A stretch of 64,000 bases of DNA from JAFGXW01 sp964634385 (GTDB taxonomy: Bacteria > Bacillota_I > Bacilli_A > Izemoplasmatales > Izemoplasmataceae), in NCBI GenBank assembly GCA_964634385.1, contig CAZWIZ010000004.1, forward strand, positions 23,628-87,627. The letters are read 5' to 3'. Below the pieces are notes generated by a model. That model made no database searches. It was not told the DNA's origin and was given only the letters and a program-made list of their open reading frames with translations. Shown piece after piece: positions 59,968 to 64,000 of this stretch. Within the stretch, counting starts at the first letter, position 1. Every line of letters begins with the position of its first letter. A program made the position numbers and the translations under genes.

Positions 59968-61296
59968 ATGTTTAAATATTTACCTCATACAGAAGAAGAT
60001 ATAAAACAAATGCTCGAGGTAATAGGTGTAAACAGTTTAGATGATTTGTTTAGTGAAATTCCTAGTAAACTACTTGGAAAGGGAATGAATATTCCTGCTT
60101 CACATAGTGAATTAGAAATCCATAGAAGATTTGCTGAATTAGCAGCTAAAAATAAAGTATTAATACCTTTTGTTGGTGCTGGAGCATATGATCATTATAC
60201 TCCTTCAGTAATTAATCATATTATTCAAAGACAAGAATTTCTAACTGCCTATACTCCATACCAACCAGAAATATCACAAGGTACTCTTCAATATATTTTT
60301 GAATACCAAAGTATTATTGCTGAATTAACTGGAATGTATGTATCAAACGCATCAATGTACGATGGTGCTACCGCTACGGCTGAAGCAATGCTTATGGCGA
60401 CACATGTAAAAAAAAGAAATAGTATTTTAATTTCTAAAACTGTAAATCCTAATATTATTAAAGTAGTAGAAACTTATGCTTTATATAAAGGATTTACTGT
60501 TGACTATATTGAAGAACAAAATGGAATAACAAATTTTAAAGATTTTAAATCAAAAAATTCTTCTGATTATGCTGGATTAATAGTTCAAAACCCTAATTTC
60601 TATGGTATTGTTGAAGATTATTCAATGTATCGTGATATTTTAGATGAAACAAAAGGGTTATTTATTATGAATCATGATTTAAGTGCCTTAAGCATTTTGA
60701 AAACGCCAAAAGAATATGGTGTTGATATTGCGGTAGGTGATGGACAAACTTTAGGTATCCCATTATCTTTTGGTGGTCCTTATATTGGTTATATGGCAAC
60801 AACAAAAAAACTTATGCGTAAGATGCCTGGAAGAATTTGTGGAGTTACACATGATTCTGAGGGTAAAAGAGGTTATGTTTTAACCTTGCAAGCACGTGAG
60901 CAACACATTAGAAGAGAAAAAGCTAGTTCTAATATTTGTTCTAATCAAAGTTTATTAGCTTTATTTGTGACAGTTTATACTGCTATAATGGGTAAAGATG
61001 GAATTAAAGAAGCTCAAATAAACTCAGTTAATGCAACACATTATTTGTATGAAGAAATTATTAAATTACCTAAATTTAAAGAAGTTTTCAAACACGATTT
61101 CTTTAAAGATTGCTTGATTGAAACAACTTTAGATCCAAAAGTTATAAATAATGAACTTTATAAAGAAGGAATTTTAGGTCCTTTATCACTTGGTAAATAT
61201 GATAAATCAAAAAGACAATTACTTTTATTTTCAGCTACTGAAAAAAGAAGTAAACAAGAAATTGATAAATTAATCAGTATATTGGGGGCATTATAA
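59968..61296 (+). CDS. gcvPA: glycine dehydrogenase (decarboxylating) subunit 1
   Basis: A 442-residue N-terminal half of the P protein, split as in most Firmicutes. MFKYLPHTEEDIKQMLE, FVGAGAYDHYTPSVI, YTPYQPEISQGTLQ, SFGGPYIGYMAT and GRICGVTHDSEGKRGYVLTLQAREQHIRREKASSNIC are the GcvPA blocks. It forms a heterodimer with GcvPB. It overlaps gcvPB by one base (TAATG). Confidence 0.97.
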   Translation: MFKYLPHTEEDIKQMLEVIGVNSLDDLFSEIPSKLLGKGMNIPASHSELEIHRRFAELAAKNKVLIPFVGAGAYDHYTPSVINHIIQRQEFLTAYTPYQPEISQGTLQYIFEYQSIIAELTGMYVSNASMYDGATATAEAMLMATHVKKRNSILISKTVNPNIIKVVETYALYKGFTVDYIEEQNGITNFKDFKSKNSSDYAGLIVQNPNFYGIVEDYSMYRDILDETKGLFIMNHDLSALSILKTPKEYGVDIAVGDGQTLGIPLSFGGPYIGYMATTKKLMRKMPGRICGVTHDSEGKRGYVLTLQAREQHIRREKASSNICSNQSLLALFVTVYTAIMGKDGIKEAQINSVNATHYLYEEIIKLPKFKEVFKHDFFKDCLIETTLDPKVINNELYKEGILGPLSLGKYDKSKRQLLLFSATEKRSKQEIDKLISILGAL

Positions 61297-62741
61297 TGTT
61301 TTATGATAAATTGATATTTGAAATTTCAAAAGCAGGAAGAAAAGGATTCTCATTACCAAAAAGTGAATTTAAAAATCATTATTTACCAAATAATTTATTA
61401 AGAGAAGAAACAGCTATTTTACCAGAAGTTAGCGAACTTGAGGTTGTTAGACATTATACTAACATTTCCTTTAAAAACTTTGGTGTTGAAAAAGGATTTT
61501 ATCCATTAGGTTCTTGTACAATGAAATATAATCCAAAAATTAATCAAGACATTTCTAATATGCCAGGATTTAATTTACATCCATATCAGCCTCATGAATC
61601 ACTACAAGGTATTTTAGAAATATATTATGAAACACAAAGAATTTTAAGTGAACTAAGCGGATTAGATACATTTTCATTAAATCCTTATGCTGGTGCACAC
61701 GGTGAATTAGTTGGATTAATGATTATGAAAAAATATCATTTAGATCGTAATGATTTAAAAAGAAAAATTGTTATTATTCCTGATTCTTCTCATGGAACAA
61801 ATCCCGCTAGTGCTGTAACGGCTGGATTTATCCCTCTTGAAGTGAAATCAAATAAGGATGGAACAGTTAATCTTGAAAGTTTAAAAGAAATGATGAGTGA
61901 TGAAATAGCTGGTATAATGATGACTAATCCTAATACTACAGGTATTTTTGAAAAAGATATTTTAGAAATAGCTGAATTAATTCATAATGCTGGAGGATTA
62001 CTCTATTATGATGGTGCTAACTTAAATCCAATTTTAGGAATTGCTCGTCCAGGTGATATGGGATTTGACATTATGCATATTAATCTTCATAAAACATTTT
62101 CAACTCCACATGGTGGAGGAGGGCCAGGAAGTGGACCTGTTGGTGTTGTTAAACACTTGGTTAAATATTTACCAATTCCAGTAATTAAAAAAGTTGACAA
62201 TAAATTTATTATTGAAGATTCAAACGAAACAACAATAGGACAAATATCTCATTTTTATGGAAATATAGGTGTTGTTATAAAAGCATATACATATTTATTA
62301 ACTATGGGTAAAGAAAACATTTCAGATGTTGGACGTTTAAGTGTTCTTAATGCAAACTATATTAAAGAATCATTAAAAGATGATTATTTATTACCAATTA
62401 AAGGGTTATGTAAACATGAATTTGTTTTTGATGGATTAATTGATAAATCAGCACATGTTACCACATTAGATGTGGCTAAAAGATTACTTGATTATGATGT
62501 TCATCCACCAACAATTTATTTTCCATTAATCTTTAAAGAGTCTTTAATGATTGAACCAACTGAAACTGAAAGTAAAGAAACACTAGATAGTTTTATTAAT
62601 GTTATGAAAACAGTCGCAGAAGAAGCAAGAACTAATCCTGATCTTGTTAAAGGAGCTCCATATAATACAGTTGTTAAGAGACTTGATGAAGCACAAGCTG
62701 CTCGTAAACCAATTGTAAAATATCGTGATTTATTAGAATGA
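61296..62741 (+). CDS. gcvPB: glycine dehydrogenase (decarboxylating) subunit 2
   Basis: A 481-residue PLP-binding half of the P protein. The PLP Lys266 lies in HINLHKTFSTPHGGGGPGSGP. GSCTMKYNPK, NPYAGAHGELVG and DSSHGTNPASA are the other signatures. It decarboxylates glycine and loads the aminomethyl group onto GcvH. It overlaps lpd by 4 bases (ATGA). Confidence 0.97.
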   Translation: MFYDKLIFEISKAGRKGFSLPKSEFKNHYLPNNLLREETAILPEVSELEVVRHYTNISFKNFGVEKGFYPLGSCTMKYNPKINQDISNMPGFNLHPYQPHESLQGILEIYYETQRILSELSGLDTFSLNPYAGAHGELVGLMIMKKYHLDRNDLKRKIVIIPDSSHGTNPASAVTAGFIPLEVKSNKDGTVNLESLKEMMSDEIAGIMMTNPNTTGIFEKDILEIAELIHNAGGLLYYDGANLNPILGIARPGDMGFDIMHINLHKTFSTPHGGGGPGSGPVGVVKHLVKYLPIPVIKKVDNKFIIEDSNETTIGQISHFYGNIGVVIKAYTYLLTMGKENISDVGRLSVLNANYIKESLKDDYLLPIKGLCKHEFVFDGLIDKSAHVTTLDVAKRLLDYDVHPPTIYFPLIFKESLMIEPTETESKETLDSFINVMKTVAEEARTNPDLVKGAPYNTVVKRLDEAQAARKPIVKYRDLLE

Positions 62742-64000
62742 AAGATTTAGTAATTATTGGCGCAGGGCCAGGTGGATTTGATACTGCTATTTTTGCTAAG
62801 GAACATGGTCTAGATGTAACATTAATTGAAAAGCATAAGGTTGGAGGAACTTGTCTTAACTATGGCTGTATTCCAACTAAGGCGTTATATCATAATGCTT
62901 TAAGTATTAAAAATATGAGTGAATTAAATGTTTTTGGAATTAAAGTAGATAATTATGAAATTGATTATGACGTAATTAAAAGTAGAAAAGAATCAATTGT
63001 TTCATCACAAGTTAACAATGTTTTAACAACATTAAAAAAATTAAAGATTGATTTAATTGAAGGAGAAGCATCAATTATTTCTAATAATGAAATTGAAGTA
63101 AACGGAGAAATAATTAAGACTAAAAATATTATTATTGCGACAGGATCTATTTCAAAGAGGATATCTTTTGAAGGAGATAATCTAGATATAATTCACGATT
63201 CAACTGATATTTTATCGTTAAATGTTTTTCCTCGAAAAATGTTAATTGTCGGCGCTGGAGTAATAGGTTGTGAAATAGCGACAATATTTAATAACTTTGA
63301 TTCAGAAATTACATTAGTTGAATATGAACCAGAGATTTTACCACCGCTTGATCAAGATATTAAAAAGCGTGCTCGTAATTTATATAAAAGACAAGGTATT
63401 AAAATATATACAAAATCAGCTTTTAAATCAGTTGTTAAAAGAGATGGATTGTATTACGCAACAATTGAGAGTAAAGGTAAATTAGTAGAAATAGAAACTG
63501 ATTATATATTACTAAGCACTGGACGTGCACCTAGTTTTGGAAATCTAGACTTAGATTCGCTAAATATTGAATATACAAAGATGGGGATTAAAGTAAATGA
63601 AAATTTCCAAACATCTGTTAAAAACATTTACGCAATTGGTGATGTTACCGGAATACTTATGTTAGCTCACAAAGCAACGTATGATGGATATAAAGCTGTT
63701 AGTAATATAATAAACAAAGATATGGATATTAATTTTAATTTAGTTCCAAGCGTTGTATTTAGTTTCCCTGAAATAGCAAGTGTAGGAGTTACTGAACAAG
63801 AATTAAATAATACGACATATCGCACTAATAAATATTTATTTAAAACAAATGCTAAAGCTGAATGCTCAAATGAAACATCTGGCTTTATAAAAATGATTGT
63901 CAATGAAGAAGATATTTTAGTAGGTTGTCATATTATTGGGACACATGCATCTGATTTAATTCATGAAGTTACATCGATAATGTATACAAAGATAAGTATT
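62738..64000 (+). CDS. lpdA: dihydrolipoyl dehydrogenase (partial, runs off the window)
   Basis: At least 421 residues are visible with no stop before the window ends. The FAD motif IIGAGPGGFDTA is followed by the redox-active disulfide C39-x4-C44 in GGTCLNYGCIPTK. The NAD motif LIVGAGVIGCEIA and the NIYAIGDVTG block follow. The dimer interface His-Glu region is beyond the window. It lacks an N-terminal lipoyl domain. It re-oxidises dihydrolipoyl-GcvH to complete the glycine cleavage cycle and is the last gene seen in the operon. Confidence 0.95.
   Translation, partial: MKDLVIIGAGPGGFDTAIFAKEHGLDVTLIEKHKVGGTCLNYGCIPTKALYHNALSIKNMSELNVFGIKVDNYEIDYDVIKSRKESIVSSQVNNVLTTLKKLKIDLIEGEASIISNNEIEVNGEIIKTKNIIIATGSISKRISFEGDNLDIIHDSTDILSLNVFPRKMLIVGAGVIGCEIATIFNNFDSEITLVEYEPEILPPLDQDIKKRARNLYKRQGIKIYTKSAFKSVVKRDGLYYATIESKGKLVEIETDYILLSTGRAPSFGNLDLDSLNIEYTKMGIKVNENFQTSVKNIYAIGDVTGILMLAHKATYDGYKAVSNIINKDMDINFNLVPSVVFSFPEIASVGVTEQELNNTTYRTNKYLFKTNAKAECSNETSGFIKMIVNEEDILVGCHIIGTHASDLIHEVTSIMYTKISI

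Noticed and set aside
1..64000. Mycoplasma-type genetic code (UGA = Trp)
   Set aside because: Several conserved proteins end at their expected length with TGA (gcvPB, marR, the LplA-LipA fusion), and Trp residues are encoded by TGG.

Overview
The window is strongly AT-rich (roughly 30% G+C by eye), almost fully coding, and uses UGA as a stop (for example gcvPB ends in TGA), so it does not use the Mycoplasma/Spiroplasma code. Shine-Dalgarno sites of the AGGAGG type, sigma-A promoters, a perfect CcpA-type cre box, YerC, YwaF and Ptb/Buk point to a low-GC Gram-positive. Together with the very low G+C and a fermentative, partly respiratory-like gene set, the best guess is a free-living, anaerobic relative of the Mollicutes (Izemoplasma/Haloplasma-like). 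That placement is inference, since no rRNA is present. Three 100-N scaffold gaps occur (18719-18818, 46069-46168, 51482-51581).

Layout. 1-2 kb: a hypothetical gene, an MFS transporter and a small protein behind a consensus promoter. 2-5.7 kb (minus): butyrate kinase, phosphotransbutyrylase and an ATP-type PEP carboxykinase, read from a promoter whose spacer is a cre box. 6-10.6 kb: a membrane methyltransferase-like protein coupled to a GH3-family adenylating enzyme, then a GAF-GGDEF-HD-GYP protein. 10.7-13.8 kb: an Ig-repeat surface protein and an FprA-type diiron flavoprotein. 13.9-34 kb: three heterodimeric ABC exporters, each under different control (a MarR gene with a palindromic operator; a TetR gene with a palindromic operator; an ABC-F gene preceded by a leader ORF and terminator). 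Between them lie remnants of a further ABC gene, RDD, BaiN-like and YwaF-like proteins, L-lactate dehydrogenase and an E2-like acyltransferase homologue that has lost its catalytic His.

34.1-45.9 kb holds the most striking system: a 13-gene ion-pumping complex whose gene order corresponds to archaeal mbxABCDFGHH'MJKLN. It combines Mrp antiporter modules with complex-I/hydrogenase-like modules. The large subunit has CxxE where hydrogenases have CxxC, at both NiFe sites, so it should not be a hydrogenase. The last subunit fuses a NuoI-like 2[4Fe-4S] ferredoxin to an NfnB/GltD-like NADPH oxidoreductase. The natural reading is a ferredoxin:NAD(P)+ oxidoreductase that pumps Na+ or H+. A gene of unknown function with a possible Rossmann/SAM-type fold precedes it in the same transcription unit.

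45.9-48.5 kb (minus): an ECF sigma factor, its RsgI-like anti-sigma factor with an NPYDP-repeat tail, and a lipoprotein carrying the same RsgI-type domain. 48.6-54.4 kb: a CoA-disulfide-reductase-like enzyme, YerC, an MBL-fold protein, tRNA-Leu(CAA), GtrA, a PAS-GGDEF cyclase and acetate kinase. 54.4-56.5 kb: a B3/B4-domain protein and a membrane-anchored protein with two tandem HU domains. 56.6-64 kb: one operon for glycine cleavage, headed by a lipoate ligase-lipoyl synthase fusion, then gcvT, gcvH, gcvPA, gcvPB and lpd, which runs off the window.

Taken together, the metabolic genes suggest a fermenter making lactate, acetate and butyryl-type acids. It would gain extra energy from reduced ferredoxin through the Mbx-like pump, remove O2 or NO with FprA, and defend itself with several drug exporters.
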